NCBI GenBank assembly: GCA_000751555.1
Contig: CCEZ01000006.1
Coordinates: forward strand, 1 to 40,077
Origin: Anaerosalibacter massiliensis
Lineage (GTDB): Bacteria > Bacillota > Clostridia > Tissierellales > Sporanaerobacteraceae
Length of the DNA stretch: 40,077 bases
Direction: 5' to 3'
Shown: positions 1 to 9,440 of the stretch, piece by piece
Layout: every line of letters begins with the position of its first letter
How positions within the stretch are numbered: position 1 is the first letter of the stretch
The notes under the pieces: model-generated
What the model saw: only the letters and a program-made list of their open reading frames with translations
Told to the model about the DNA's origin: nothing
Database searches by the model: none
Translations under genes and position numbers: made by a program

Positions 1-11
1 AAACAGCCCCT

Positions 12-58
12 TTTATTTATGATTGGCCATTAATCCCATAAATAAAGTAGTGTTTTTT
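12..58 (+). other. AT-rich hairpin followed by T-run (possible terminator of an upstream gene)
   Basis: Bases 12-21 are perfectly complementary to 37-46 (10 bp, AT-rich), and a run of six T lies at 53-58. The T-run is six bases from the stem and the stem has almost no GC, so this is a weak terminator candidate for a gene left of the window. No ORF is seen in the first 122 bases. Confidence 0.3.
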
Positions 59-122
59 GCCCCTCTTTGTAATACAGCAACTTTTTAAGGCATAAATTTT
101 AATAAGAGAAGGAGGTTTTTTT

Positions 123-401
123 GTGAAAAAACGAATAGATGAAATAAAATCAAATGTATCAGATGTATTTGAACTTCCAAAAGACATTATAATGGACCTG
201 CCTAAGATAACAATGATAGGAAATATCCAAGTATTTGTGACTAATCACAAAGGACTAATTGAATATACAAAAAATATTATAAGAATTAACACAAATTGTG
301 GAGTTCTAAAAATAACTGGTTCTGATATGTACATAAAAACTATTATAACAGAAGAAATAATAATATTTGGGACCATTGAAGGATTTGAATTCTTATACTG
401 A
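123..401 (+). CDS. yqfC: Sporulation protein YqfC
   Basis: A 92-residue protein, the usual size for the YqfC family of small sporulation proteins. In Bacillus this family is made in the mother cell under sigma-E; its biochemical role is not established. The start is GTG at 123, six to seven bases after a perfect AAGGAGG at 109-115. There is no membrane segment. The gene lies 11 bp before yqfD and heads the conserved order yqfC-yqfD-phoH-yqfF-ybeY-dgkA-cdd-era-recO, and this synteny is the strongest support for the call. It is one of the two genes here that point to an endospore former. Confidence 0.85.
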   Translation: MKKRIDEIKSNVSDVFELPKDIIMDLPKITMIGNIQVFVTNHKGLIEYTKNIIRINTNCGVLKITGSDMYIKTIITEEIIIFGTIEGFEFLY

Positions 402-412
402 GGGGTGTATAT

Positions 413-1609
413 ATGCTAGCTATAAAAATATGGAATTATTTTAGGGGATATGTTATTATTAGAGTTGAAGGATTAACATTGGAAAAGTTTTTGAACTTAG
501 CTATAAATAAAGATATATACATTTGGGATATAGATAGAGTAGAGTATACAATTATAGAAGCAAAAGTAAGTATACAAGGTTTTAAATCTCTAAGGGATAT
601 AGTTAGAAGAGTAGGTTGCAGAGTTTATATTGTAGAAAAGAAAGGTTTCCCTTTTTTATTAGAAAAACTTAAAAAAAGGAAAATGCTAGGGCTTGGATTT
701 ATAATTTTTATGGTTCTAATCTTTTTTTTAACTTCTTTTATATGGAATATAGAAGTACAAGGAAATGAAAAAATAAAAGATGAGGATATTATAAATTTTC
801 TTGAAGAAACAGGGGTATCTAAAGGAAAATATAAAAGTGAAGTAGATACAGGAAAATTAAGGGCTAATATTTTAGATAGATTTCAAAATCTATCTTTTGT
901 AAATGTAGAGTTTAAGGGTACAAAGCTGCTTATAGAAGTCAAAGAACAAGATTTGCCACCAAAGGAAATAGATAAAGACACTCCTTGCAATATAGTAGCT
1001 AAAAAGAAAGGGATAGTTGAAAAGATTGTTGCTAAAAACGGAAAAGCTATAGTAAATAAAGGCGAAATAGTTAAAGAAGGACAATTGTTGATAACAGGAA
1101 TAATAGAGGATGAACTGTTAGAAGATAATATAGTGGTTCATTCTGAAGGAGAAGTATTGGCAAGGACTAGATATTCTCACAAAAAGGAAGAATTTATAGA
1201 AAAGACAGTGAAAGAAGAAACTGGAAATGTATATACAATGAAGAAAATTAAATTTGGAGAAAAAGATATAAGGCTTTCAAAGAAAGAGATACCTTTTAAA
1301 GAATATACAGAAGAAATAGATGAGAAGCCATTAATTGAAAAATTTGGTGATGATTTTCCAATAAAAATCTGTATATATAAATATAGAGAAATAGAAAAAA
1401 GGAAAGTTAGAGAAAATATAGAGGCTTTAAAAAAGTCTACTCAAGTTTTAGCTACGCAGGAAATAAATAGGAAGTTGCCAAAAAAGGCAGAGGTAATCTC
1501 TAAAGATGTGAAATATCTTGAAGAGGATAATAAACTTATTACAGAAGTAATTATAGAAGTAATTGAAGATATTGGTAAGAAGCAAATCATTCATAATAAG
1601 GAGGACTAA
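413..1609 (+). CDS. yqfD: Sporulation protein YqfD
   Basis: A 398-residue protein matching the YqfD sporulation family in length and layout. It has a soluble N-terminal part of about 90 residues, one strong transmembrane helix at about 91-113, and a long charged C-terminal domain predicted outside the membrane. The family is sporulation-specific and known to be needed around engulfment and mother-cell development; its exact activity is unknown. ATG at 413 follows AGGGGTG. yqfC is 11 bp upstream and phoH starts 2 bp after the stop, so the three are cotranscribed. Confidence 0.87.
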   Translation: MLAIKIWNYFRGYVIIRVEGLTLEKFLNLAINKDIYIWDIDRVEYTIIEAKVSIQGFKSLRDIVRRVGCRVYIVEKKGFPFLLEKLKKRKMLGLGFIIFMVLIFFLTSFIWNIEVQGNEKIKDEDIINFLEETGVSKGKYKSEVDTGKLRANILDRFQNLSFVNVEFKGTKLLIEVKEQDLPPKEIDKDTPCNIVAKKKGIVEKIVAKNGKAIVNKGEIVKEGQLLITGIIEDELLEDNIVVHSEGEVLARTRYSHKKEEFIEKTVKEETGNVYTMKKIKFGEKDIRLSKKEIPFKEYTEEIDEKPLIEKFGDDFPIKICIYKYREIEKRKVRENIEALKKSTQVLATQEINRKLPKKAEVISKDVKYLEEDNKLITEVIIEVIEDIGKKQIIHNKED

Positions 1610-1611
1610 TT

Positions 1612-2580
1612 TTGGGAAAGGATGTACAAGAGAAAAGAATATCTATAGAGGATAGTAGTATTATTCCACCACTATTTGGACAATTTGATGAAAATATAAA
1701 ATTAATAGAAAAAGAATTTGATGTAGAAATCCTTCTCAGGGAAGAGGGCATCAAAGTTATAGGGGATGAGATATCTATAGAACTAGTAGAAAGATTAATT
1801 TATAAATTAGGAGATATATTAAGAAAACAGAAAAAAATTACCAAACAAGAAATCATGTATACTATTCAACTTATTTATGAAGGAAAAGAAGAGAAAGTAC
1901 AAGAATTATTAAAAGATACTCTTTGTATAACAGCATCAGGAAAGACAATTAAACCTAAAACATTAGGGCAAAAAAGATATGCAGATGCAATAAAAAATAA
2001 TGATATAGTATTTGGAATTGGGCCAGCAGGTACTGGAAAAACTTATCTTGCTATGGCAATGGCGGTAAATGCATTAAAAAGCAATAAAGTTAAGAGAATC
2101 ATATTGACTAGACCAGCAGTAGAAGCAGGGGAAAGTTTAGGTTTCCTGCCTGGTGATTTACAAGAAAAAGTAGATCCTTATCTACGACCAATATATGATG
2201 CACTATTTGATATATTAGGTTTTGAGACTTATTTAAGGTTTGTAGAAAAAGGAATTATAGAAGTAGCACCATTAGCTTATATGAGGGGAAGAACATTGGA
2301 CTCATCCTATGTTATATTGGATGAAGCTCAAAACACTACAAATGAACAGATGAAAATGTTTTTGACTAGACTAGGCTTTGGTTCTAAAGCCATTATTACG
2401 GGGGATATAACTCAAGTAGATTTACCAAGAGGAAAGTCTTCAGGTCTTAAAACGGTTTCAAAAATTTTAGAAAAAGTAGATGGAATTGAATTTGTGCATT
2501 TCACAAAATTAGATGTTGTAAGACATCCACTAGTACAAAAGATAATTGAAGCTTATGAAGAGTACGAAGAAAAAGCTTAA
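1612..2580 (+). CDS. phoH: PhoH family P-loop ATPase
   Basis: A 322-residue cytoplasmic ATPase of the PhoH (YlaK/YbeZ) family, related to the motor core of superfamily 1 helicases. Walker A GPAGTGKT is at 137-144 and Walker B LDEAQ at about 238. The 130 residues before the ATPase core form the usual KH-like N-terminal region. The family is tied genetically to YbeY and RNA metabolism, and ybeY is two genes downstream. It starts at TTG 1612, placed by AAGGAGG at 1598-1604, two bases after the yqfD stop. Confidence 0.93.
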   Translation: MGKDVQEKRISIEDSSIIPPLFGQFDENIKLIEKEFDVEILLREEGIKVIGDEISIELVERLIYKLGDILRKQKKITKQEIMYTIQLIYEGKEEKVQELLKDTLCITASGKTIKPKTLGQKRYADAIKNNDIVFGIGPAGTGKTYLAMAMAVNALKSNKVKRIILTRPAVEAGESLGFLPGDLQEKVDPYLRPIYDALFDILGFETYLRFVEKGIIEVAPLAYMRGRTLDSSYVILDEAQNTTNEQMKMFLTRLGFGSKAIITGDITQVDLPRGKSSGLKTVSKILEKVDGIEFVHFTKLDVVRHPLVQKIIEAYEEYEEKA

Positions 2581-2606
2581 ATATCTATCCTATATGGAGG
2601 TATCCC

Positions 2607-4685
2607 ATGATTAAAAAAAATATAAAGGAAACAAAGTTTTTTTCTTTATTTTCTCAGAACAAAAAACTTAGTCTAATAGTTCTACAAATTTTATTTACTA
2701 TTCTATTATTTTTTATAATAATAGCTAGTATAGAACCAAAGAAAGTTAGCATGAAGGTTGGAGATATATCTCCTTATGAAATAAGAGCTACAAAGGATAT
2801 TGAAGACAAAAGAACTACAGAAAAACTACAAAATGAAGCTATGGAAAGAGTTGACCCTATATATAGGATCAATCCCTCCATACAGATGCAAATGAAAAAT
2901 GATTTGAGAATTTTATTTAATATTGTAAAAGATGTGAAATCCTATGATGATATGGACACAAATAGTAAAATATCTTTTTTAAAAGAACAATCTAATTTAA
3001 ATTTGTCGGAGAAGGATTATAGTATATTTTTAAAACTTGAAAATAAAAGTATAAATGAATTAGAAAATACTATGCATGATATAATAAATCAAATAATGGG
3101 TAGTGGAATTAAAGAGGAAGAATTAGAATATGAGAGAGGAACTGTAAAAAGCATATTTAATTCTCTAGATATGACCAAAGAAGAAAAAGAATTGGGAATT
3201 AAAATCATAAATACAACTATTAAACCTAATAAATTCTTAGATGTAGAAGCTACTCAAAGAAAAAAAGAAGAAGAAGCAGAAAAAATTGAACCAGTAATTG
3301 TAAAAGAAGATCAGGTAATAGTTAGAAAAGAAGAAAAAATAACTCCTTATACTTATGAGCTAATAAAAGAATCAGGATTGTTAAAAGAGAAAGATGGATA
3401 TGAAATTACTACTATTATAGGTACATTAATTATTATATTAATTATTCAATCTATTATAGGATTATATCTTTATAATTTTAACATTGAGGTATTAAATAGT
3501 TCAAAAATAATAATATTGGATATTATAGTTATTTCTATATTAATAATATCTTTGGGACTTCACAGCATCTCCCCTTATCTAATGCCTGTTTCTACTGCAG
3601 CTATGCTTATCACTCTTATTGTAAATTCTAAATTAGCATTAATAATAAATTTCATATTGACTTTTCTCATAGGAATGATAATAGGAGGAGATAATGGTAT
3701 TATAGCTATGATGTTAGTAGGAGGAAGTATTGCTTCATTTAGTGTAATGAATTCTTCTCAAAGATATAATATATTTTTTAATGGTGTATTAGTAGGAGTA
3801 GCAAATATTTTAACTATATTATCTTTTGGTCTAATAAAAAATGCAGAAGTTTTAGATATATTATTAAGAAGTGGATATGGTTTATTTAGTGGAGTTCTTT
3901 CCGCTATTCTTACAATAGGTACTTTGCCACTATGGGAAAATATTTTTGAAATACTTACTCCTTTAAAACTATTAGAGCTATCAAATCCAAATCAACCATT
4001 ACTTAAGAAACTTTTAATGGAGGCCCCTGGAACTTATCATCATAGTGTAGTAGTTGGCAATTTAAGTGAAGCAGCAGCTGAACTAGTAGGAGCAAATCCT
4101 CTTATAGCTAGGGTAGGAGCTTATTATCATGATATAGGCAAGTTAAAAAGACCTTATTTTTTTAAAGAGAATCAATTTGGAATGGATAATCCTCATGACA
4201 AACTAAATCCTACACTAAGTACTCTAATAATAACTAATCACACAAAAGATGGACTAGCTTTAGGAGAGAAGTATCAATTGCCAGAAGAAATAAAGGATAT
4301 TATAGTTCAACATCATGGTGATACTGTCTTAACTTTCTTTTATTATAAGGCTTCAAAAGGTAAGAATGGAAAAGAAATGAAATTAGAAGATTTTAGATAT
4401 AAAGGGCCTAAACCTAAAACTAAAGAAGCTGCTATAATAATGCTTGCTGATTCTTCAGAGGCAGCAGTAAGATCTATAAAATCTCCTAATAAAGGTAAAA
4501 TTGAAGAAATGGTAAGAAATATAATAAAAGATAGATTGGAAGACGGACAGCTAGAAGAATGTAATTTAACTTTAAAAGATTTAAATATTATAGCCAATAC
4601 TTTTAGCAATGTACTTTTGGGAATATTTCATGATAGGATAGAATATCCTAAACTTGATATAAAAGAAGTAAAGGGAGAGAGTTAA
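2607..4685 (+). CDS. pgpH: Cyclic-di-AMP phosphodiesterase PgpH (YqfF), 7TM-HD type
   Basis: A 692-residue membrane enzyme of the PgpH family, which hydrolyses c-di-AMP to pApA. The order is an N-terminal TM helix (about 22-41), a large extracellular 7TMR-HDED domain (about 43-265), roughly seven TM helices (about 267-447), and a cytoplasmic HD domain (about 475-680). Visible metal ligands include the HH at 478-479 and the HD pair at 508-509, followed by G-K. Length and layout match Listeria and Bacillus PgpH. The stop abuts the ybeY start with no gap (TAA then ATG), so the two are translationally coupled. Confidence 0.94.
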   Translation: MIKKNIKETKFFSLFSQNKKLSLIVLQILFTILLFFIIIASIEPKKVSMKVGDISPYEIRATKDIEDKRTTEKLQNEAMERVDPIYRINPSIQMQMKNDLRILFNIVKDVKSYDDMDTNSKISFLKEQSNLNLSEKDYSIFLKLENKSINELENTMHDIINQIMGSGIKEEELEYERGTVKSIFNSLDMTKEEKELGIKIINTTIKPNKFLDVEATQRKKEEEAEKIEPVIVKEDQVIVRKEEKITPYTYELIKESGLLKEKDGYEITTIIGTLIIILIIQSIIGLYLYNFNIEVLNSSKIIILDIIVISILIISLGLHSISPYLMPVSTAAMLITLIVNSKLALIINFILTFLIGMIIGGDNGIIAMMLVGGSIASFSVMNSSQRYNIFFNGVLVGVANILTILSFGLIKNAEVLDILLRSGYGLFSGVLSAILTIGTLPLWENIFEILTPLKLLELSNPNQPLLKKLLMEAPGTYHHSVVVGNLSEAAAELVGANPLIARVGAYYHDIGKLKRPYFFKENQFGMDNPHDKLNPTLSTLIITNHTKDGLALGEKYQLPEEIKDIIVQHHGDTVLTFFYYKASKGKNGKEMKLEDFRYKGPKPKTKEAAIIMLADSSEAAVRSIKSPNKGKIEEMVRNIIKDRLEDGQLEECNLTLKDLNIIANTFSNVLLGIFHDRIEYPKLDIKEVKGES

Positions 4686-5138
4686 ATGGAAGTGTATATA
4701 GATAATAGACAAGATAAATTAGAAATAGATGATGAACTTATAGAGTTAATAGAAAAGACAATGAGTGAAACTTTAAAAATAGAAGATAAAAGTCTAGATT
4801 GTGAGATAAGCCTTTCATTTGTAGATAATAATGAAATAAAAAATTTAAATAGAGAATATAGAAATGTAGATTCTTCTACAGATGTACTATCCTTTCCTAT
4901 GGAAGATGATTTTGCATTAAACCATATACCTATTTTAGGAGATATAGTTATATCTTTAGAAAAAGCTTTATCTCAATCAAAAGAATATGGTCATTCTTTT
5001 AATAGGGAAATGGCTTATTTAACAGCACATAGTATGCTTCATCTTTTAGGATATGACCATATTGAAGAAGATGATAAAAGTATTATGAGAAATAAGGAGA
5101 AGCAAATTATGAAATCTTTAGGCATATTTAAAAAATAA
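4686..5138 (+). CDS. ybeY: Endoribonuclease/rRNA maturation factor YbeY
   Basis: A 150-residue UPF0054 metalloprotein needed for 16S rRNA 3' maturation and ribosome quality control. The zinc signature H-x3-H-x5-H is intact (H115, H119, H125), preceded by the conserved STDVLSFP segment at about 64-71. It starts immediately after the pgpH stop. Its closeness to phoH and era is typical, and these products act together in late 30S assembly. Confidence 0.96.
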   Translation: MEVYIDNRQDKLEIDDELIELIEKTMSETLKIEDKSLDCEISLSFVDNNEIKNLNREYRNVDSSTDVLSFPMEDDFALNHIPILGDIVISLEKALSQSKEYGHSFNREMAYLTAHSMLHLLGYDHIEEDDKSIMRNKEKQIMKSLGIFKK

Positions 5139-5160
5139 TTAGAATAAACTAGGTGATAAG

Positions 5161-5859
5161 ATGAAGTCTAGAAATATAATAGATAGTTTCAACTATGCTG
5201 TTGCTGGAATAATATATGCACTAAAAACTCAGAGAAATATGAAAATTCACTTTGGTATAGCTATATTAGTTTTAATCACAAGTCTTTTTTTGGATTTTAG
5301 TAGATTAGAATTTTTAATGCTATTCTTAACTGTTTCTTTTGTAATGGTAGCAGAGATGATAAATACATCTATAGAGAAAACTATTGATTTAATCACAGAA
5401 GAGTATCACCCATTAGCTAAGATAGCGAAGAATGTAGCAGCAGGAGCTGTTTTGATTTCAGCCATAAATGCTGTAATTGTAGGATATTTGTTATTTTTTG
5501 ATAGATTAAATTCCTATTCCAATATAATTCTTTTTAAGATAAGAAATTCTCCAGTTCATTTAACTTTTGTGGCTTTTTTATTAGTTATAATTATAACTGT
5601 AGTTATAAAAACTATAGCTCAAAGTGGCACTCCATTTAAGGGCGGAATTGTAAGTGGACATGCGGCAGTAGCTTTTTTGTTGGCTACTATTATTAGTTTT
5701 TTAGGAAAAAATGTTTTAATCACAACTTTAGCTTATTTTATGGCTATATTAGTAGGAGAAAGTAGAATAGAAGGGAAAATTCATACTGTCTTTGAGGTAT
5801 TTATGGGTACAATATTAGGTATACTAATGGGGGTTTTAATCTTCCAAATAATTGGTTAG
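5161..5859 (+). CDS. dgkA: DgkA-type lipid kinase fused to a PAP2 lipid phosphatase domain
   Basis: A 232-residue integral membrane protein with two catalytic modules. Residues about 5-115 are a DgkA domain (undecaprenol or diacylglycerol kinase) with the EMINTSIEKTIDL signature holding E65 and E72 and three TM helices. Residues about 130-232 are a PAP2-type phosphatase: SGH at 165-167 and SR-x5-H-x3-E at 201-212. The family's first motif (K-x6-RP) is not clear. Ordinary DgkA is only about 120-135 residues, so the second half is an added domain and not read-through. The likely substrate is undecaprenol/undecaprenyl phosphate or diacylglycerol/phosphatidate. Co-directional between ybeY and a DUF3048 gene. 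Confidence 0.88.
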   Translation: MKSRNIIDSFNYAVAGIIYALKTQRNMKIHFGIAILVLITSLFLDFSRLEFLMLFLTVSFVMVAEMINTSIEKTIDLITEEYHPLAKIAKNVAAGAVLISAINAVIVGYLLFFDRLNSYSNIILFKIRNSPVHLTFVAFLLVIIITVVIKTIAQSGTPFKGGIVSGHAAVAFLLATIISFLGKNVLITTLAYFMAILVGESRIEGKIHTVFEVFMGTILGILMGVLIFQIIG

Positions 5860-5871
5860 TAGGTGGATTTT

Positions 5872-6894
5872 ATGAAAAAGGTAATTATTATATTATCTAT
5901 TATTCTAATTGCAATTGTATTGGGACATAATATAATAAATAATGAAATATTAGAGAAAAAAGAAGATGAAATGATTATAATAGAAGATGAGGAAGAGAAA
6001 ACTATATCACCAATAAGTGGAATTCATTCATCAATAGATAAAGTAGATAGAAGGCCTGTAGCAATTATGTTTGATAATCATCCAAATGCTAGATGGCAAG
6101 CTGGACTTAGTCAGGCAGAAATTGTATATGAGTTTTTTGTAGAGCATCCTTATACAAGATATATGGGAATATATCTTGTGAATGATCCAGAAGAAATAGG
6201 ACCTATTAGAAGCTCTAGACCTTATTTTGTTACAACATTACTCCAATATGACCCTATATATGTAAGGGCAGGTGGCAGTGATGAAGCTAAAGAGTATATA
6301 AAAGAATTAAATATATCAGATATTGATGCTATAACTAATTCTCAAAATACTTTTTTTAGAAATGATAAAGTAGGGAAAAAAAGTCCTCACAATCTTTATA
6401 CTAGTATGGAAAGTATCAGGAGAACTCAACTAGAAAAAGGTTATAACGCTAAGGCTATTTATGATGGATTTAAATTTTATGAAGAAGATACTAAGATGAA
6501 AGGTCAGGATGCAGTACAAGTGAATATAAAATATAATGAAGAAAACTCTACATCTTATATTTATAATGAAAAAGATAAAGTTTATGAAAGGTATAAAGAC
6601 GGAGAAGCCCATATAGATGAATATTATAATATTCCTATTGTAGCTAAGAATATTATAATTCAGGAAGTAGATACTAAATCTATAGATGACGAAGGAAGAT
6701 TAGAAATTGATTTAATAGGTAGTGGAAAAGGTCTATATATATCTAATGGGAAAACTAAGGAAATTAGCTGGACCAAAGAATCTAAACATGAAAAAACTAT
6801 ATATTATGATGAAAATTTAAAAGAGATAAAATTGAACCCAGGAGTTACATGGATTCAAATAACAAATAAAAAGTCGGACATAACCATTAAATAG
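5872..6894 (+). CDS. DUF3048 (YerB-like) exported or membrane-anchored protein
   Basis: A 340-residue protein recognised as DUF3048, the YerB family; the N-terminal half carries the typical GPIRSSRPYF segment. A hydrophobic N-terminal stretch of about 19 residues directs export. There is no lipobox cysteine, so it is probably an uncleaved anchor, unlike Bacillus YerB, which is a lipoprotein. I chose ATG 5872 over GTG 5863 because AGGTGG at 5861-5866 is spaced correctly only for the ATG. The family's role is poorly defined; an envelope or cell-wall function is inferred from location only. Confidence 0.8.
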   Translation: MKKVIIILSIILIAIVLGHNIINNEILEKKEDEMIIIEDEEEKTISPISGIHSSIDKVDRRPVAIMFDNHPNARWQAGLSQAEIVYEFFVEHPYTRYMGIYLVNDPEEIGPIRSSRPYFVTTLLQYDPIYVRAGGSDEAKEYIKELNISDIDAITNSQNTFFRNDKVGKKSPHNLYTSMESIRRTQLEKGYNAKAIYDGFKFYEEDTKMKGQDAVQVNIKYNEENSTSYIYNEKDKVYERYKDGEAHIDEYYNIPIVAKNIIIQEVDTKSIDDEGRLEIDLIGSGKGLYISNGKTKEISWTKESKHEKTIYYDENLKEIKLNPGVTWIQITNKKSDITIK

Positions 6895-6905
6895 AGGTGA
6901 TGGCT

Positions 6906-7307
6906 TTGGACAAAAAAGAACTTATAAAAAAAGCATTTGAGGCAAAAGAAAATGCTTATGTACCTTATTCTAATTTTCATGTAGGAGCAGCTGTTCTAAT
7001 GGAAGATGGATCTATTTATACCGGTTGTAATATCGAATCAGCTTCTTATACTCCTACTAATTGTGCTGAACGTACAGCTATATTTAAGGCTGTATCAGAA
7101 GGTAAAAGAAAAATAAAAGCTATAGCCATAGTAGGTGATTCAGGCTATACATATCCTTGTGGTGTTTGTAGACAAGTTATAAGAGAGTTTAATTCTGATG
7201 CTATTGTTATAATTGCTAAATCAGAAGATGAATATAAGGAATACACTTTTAAGGAATTACTTCCTTATAGTTTTGGACCAGAGGATTTAGAAAATACTAG
7301 AAAATAG
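6906..7307 (+). CDS. cdd: Cytidine deaminase
   Basis: A 133-residue homotetrameric-type cytidine deaminase, converting cytidine and deoxycytidine to uridine and deoxyuridine in pyrimidine salvage. Zinc site residues are visible: C53 and catalytic E55 in NCAERTA, C85 and C88 in PCGVC. The start is most likely TTG 6906: GAGGTGA at 6894-6900 gives five-base spacing, and the protein then begins MDKKELI, aligning with the MNRQELI start of Bacillus Cdd. The GTG at 6897 and ATG at 6900 lie inside the ribosome binding site. It sits just upstream of era, as in Bacillus. Confidence 0.95.
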   Translation: MDKKELIKKAFEAKENAYVPYSNFHVGAAVLMEDGSIYTGCNIESASYTPTNCAERTAIFKAVSEGKRKIKAIAIVGDSGYTYPCGVCRQVIREFNSDAIVIIAKSEDEYKEYTFKELLPYSFGPEDLENTRK

Positions 7308-7316
7308 GAGGAATTT

Positions 7317-8201
7317 ATGTATAAATCAGGATTTGTAACTATAATAGGTAGACCAAATGTAGGAAAATCAACTTTATTAAACAGTATAATAGGTGAGAAG
7401 ATTTCTATTATTTCAAACAAGCCTCAAACTACAAGAAATAAGATACAATGTGTATATACAGATGAATCTCATCAAATAGTATTTTTAGATACCCCGGGCA
7501 TTCATAAACCTAAAAATAAACTTGGTGAACATATGGTTAGAGCATCAAAAGATACTTTGAAAGAAGTGGATCTTATTACTCTTATGATTGATGACAATAG
7601 AAATATAAATGATTTAGATAGATATATAATTTCTCAATTAAAAAACATAAATACTCCCAAAATACTCCTTATAAATAAAATAGACAAAGTAAAAAAGAAA
7701 GAAATTGCTAGACTAATAAATATGTATGAAAAGCTTAATATATTCAAAGAAGTATTACCAATTTCTGCAATGAACGGAACTAATATAGATGAATATTTAA
7801 CTACAATAAAAAGTATATTGCCAGAGGGACCTCAATATTTTCCAGAAGACATGATTACAGATCAACCAGAAAAATTCATTATATCAGAGTTAATAAGGGA
7901 AAAAACCTTATATTATCTTCATGAAGAAATTCCTCATGGCATATTTGTAGGGATAGATAGTATGAAGGAAAGGGAAGATAAAGAAATAATAGATGTATAT
8001 GCTACTATATATTGTGAGAAAACTTCTCATAAAGGTATGATAATAGGTAAAAATGGCAGAAAGTTAAAAGGAATAGGCAAGAGTGCTAGAATTGATATAG
8101 AGAAGCTTTTAGGTAGTCAGGTAAATCTTCAATTGTGGGTTAAAGTGGAAAAAAATTGGAGAGATAAGGAGAATAAAATAAAATATTTTGGTTATGAATA
8201 G
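7317..8201 (+). CDS. era: GTPase Era
   Basis: A 294-residue GTPase that binds the 3' end of 16S rRNA and checks 30S assembly. G1 GRPNVGKS is at 11-18, G3 DTPG at about 58-61, G4 NKID is present, and the C-terminal KH domain carries IIGKNGRKLKGIGKSAR. The length is standard. ATG 7317 follows AGGAGG at good spacing. It lies between cdd and recO, the conserved Firmicute order, and shares function with YbeY encoded upstream. Confidence 0.97.
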   Translation: MYKSGFVTIIGRPNVGKSTLLNSIIGEKISIISNKPQTTRNKIQCVYTDESHQIVFLDTPGIHKPKNKLGEHMVRASKDTLKEVDLITLMIDDNRNINDLDRYIISQLKNINTPKILLINKIDKVKKKEIARLINMYEKLNIFKEVLPISAMNGTNIDEYLTTIKSILPEGPQYFPEDMITDQPEKFIISELIREKTLYYLHEEIPHGIFVGIDSMKEREDKEIIDVYATIYCEKTSHKGMIIGKNGRKLKGIGKSARIDIEKLLGSQVNLQLWVKVEKNWRDKENKIKYFGYE

Positions 8202-8217
8202 TTTTAGGAGTGACTAA

Positions 8218-8976
8218 ATGCTTGTAAAATCAGAAGGAATTGTTTTAAGAGAAGTAAAATTTGAAGAAACAAATAAGATTTTAACTATATTTTCCAGAAA
8301 ATATGGAAAAGTTACTGCGATGGCAAGAGGAGCGTTAAGACCAAGAAGTCCTCTTATAGCAAGTAGCCAAGTTTTTTCATATAGTGATTATAATTTTTAT
8401 AAGGGCAAAAGTTTTTATCATGTGAATCAAGGAGATATTATTGATTCTTTTTATTCTATTAGAGAAGATATGAATAGACTTCTCTATGGTGCTTATATAC
8501 TTGAACTTGTAGATTCTTCTATAGTAGAGGAAGTACCAAATGAAAGACTTTTTGAATTATTAAAAAAAGGATTGAAGGTATTATCTAGTTTAGATAAAGA
8601 TTTTTTAAAATTTATTATAGCTTTTGAAATAAAATATATATCATTTTTGGGTTATAGGCCATATTTAAATAAATGTGTACTATGTGACAAAGATATAAAT
8701 AATACATTAAAATTTAGTATAAATTATGGAGGAGTAATATGTAAAGATTGTTTTAAGTTAGATCATTATAGTGAAAAAATGGATATACTCATGTTAAACT
8801 TTCTAAAAGATTTATTATATGCACCTCTTGATGAATTAGATGAAATAAAAATTCCTAAAGATGTCATGTTTAAATTACAAGACATTATGGTAAAATATAT
8901 ACTAAATAATATTGAAAAAAAGAAATTTTACTCATTGGACTTTATGAAATCTATTAAAAAAAATGGAGGGCTATAA
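8218..8976 (+). CDS. recO: DNA repair protein RecO
   Basis: A 252-residue RecFOR-pathway mediator that loads RecA on SSB-coated single-stranded DNA and anneals strands. It has an N-terminal OB fold (about 1-80), a helical domain, and a four-cysteine zinc site at C153, C156, C175 and C178, present in many Firmicute RecO proteins. ATG 8218 opens the frame 16 bp after era. The 3' end of recO contains the ribosome binding site of the next gene. Confidence 0.95.
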   Translation: MLVKSEGIVLREVKFEETNKILTIFSRKYGKVTAMARGALRPRSPLIASSQVFSYSDYNFYKGKSFYHVNQGDIIDSFYSIREDMNRLLYGAYILELVDSSIVEEVPNERLFELLKKGLKVLSSLDKDFLKFIIAFEIKYISFLGYRPYLNKCVLCDKDINNTLKFSINYGGVICKDCFKLDHYSEKMDILMLNFLKDLLYAPLDELDEIKIPKDVMFKLQDIMVKYILNNIEKKKFYSLDFMKSIKKNGGL

Positions 8977-8977
8977 A

Positions 8978-9427
8978 ATGGATATATCTTTAGATAAAAT
9001 TGATTTAATAGTTGAAAGAACTGGAGTTAGTTACAGAGAAGCTAAAGAAGCTTTGGAAAAAAGCAATGGAGATGTTTTAGAAGCTATTATTTATATTGAA
9101 AATCAAAATAAAAGTTTTACAGAAAATATGGGAAATAAAGGAGAACAGTTATTAGATAAATTAAAGGAATATATAAGAAAAGGCAATGTAACTAAAATTA
9201 TAATAAAAAAAGATGGGGAAGTTATAATGAATATTCCAGTTTCTGCTGGAACAATAGGTACTATATTGGCTCCTCAAATAGCTTTATTAGGATTTAGTGC
9301 TGCACTTCTTTCAAAATGTACATTTGAAATAGTCAAAGAAGATGGAGAAACAATAAATATAAATGAAACAGTAGAAAAAGAAATCCATAAAAGCAAGAAT
9401 CCTACTGATGAAAATAGTAGTAAATAG
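8978..9427 (+). CDS. UBA/TS-N plus DUF4342 domain protein
   Basis: A 149-residue protein. Residues about 1-45 form a three-helix UBA/TS-N-like domain (V-x3-TGVSY-x-EAK-x-ALE-x3-GDVLEAI). Residues about 55-125 match the DUF4342 pattern: a predicted beta hairpin, a GTILAPQIALLGF hydrophobic helix, then a short strand. Function is unknown; the UBA-like domain suggests protein or ribosome contact as in EF-Ts and NAC, but this is inference. ATG 8978 is chosen over 8963 because GGAGGG (8965-8970, inside recO) gives seven-base spacing. It starts two bases after the recO stop and is the last gene before the T-box promoter. Confidence 0.82.
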   Translation: MDISLDKIDLIVERTGVSYREAKEALEKSNGDVLEAIIYIENQNKSFTENMGNKGEQLLDKLKEYIRKGNVTKIIIKKDGEVIMNIPVSAGTIGTILAPQIALLGFSAALLSKCTFEIVKEDGETININETVEKEIHKSKNPTDENSSK

Positions 9428-9440
9428 GCTAAAGACCATA

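Noticed and set aside
60-108. Possible sigma-E promoter before yqfC (CATAAATT at 91-98)
   Set aside because: The -10 like match is partial and no clear -35 is seen, so it cannot be told from AT-rich background even though sigma-E control would be expected.
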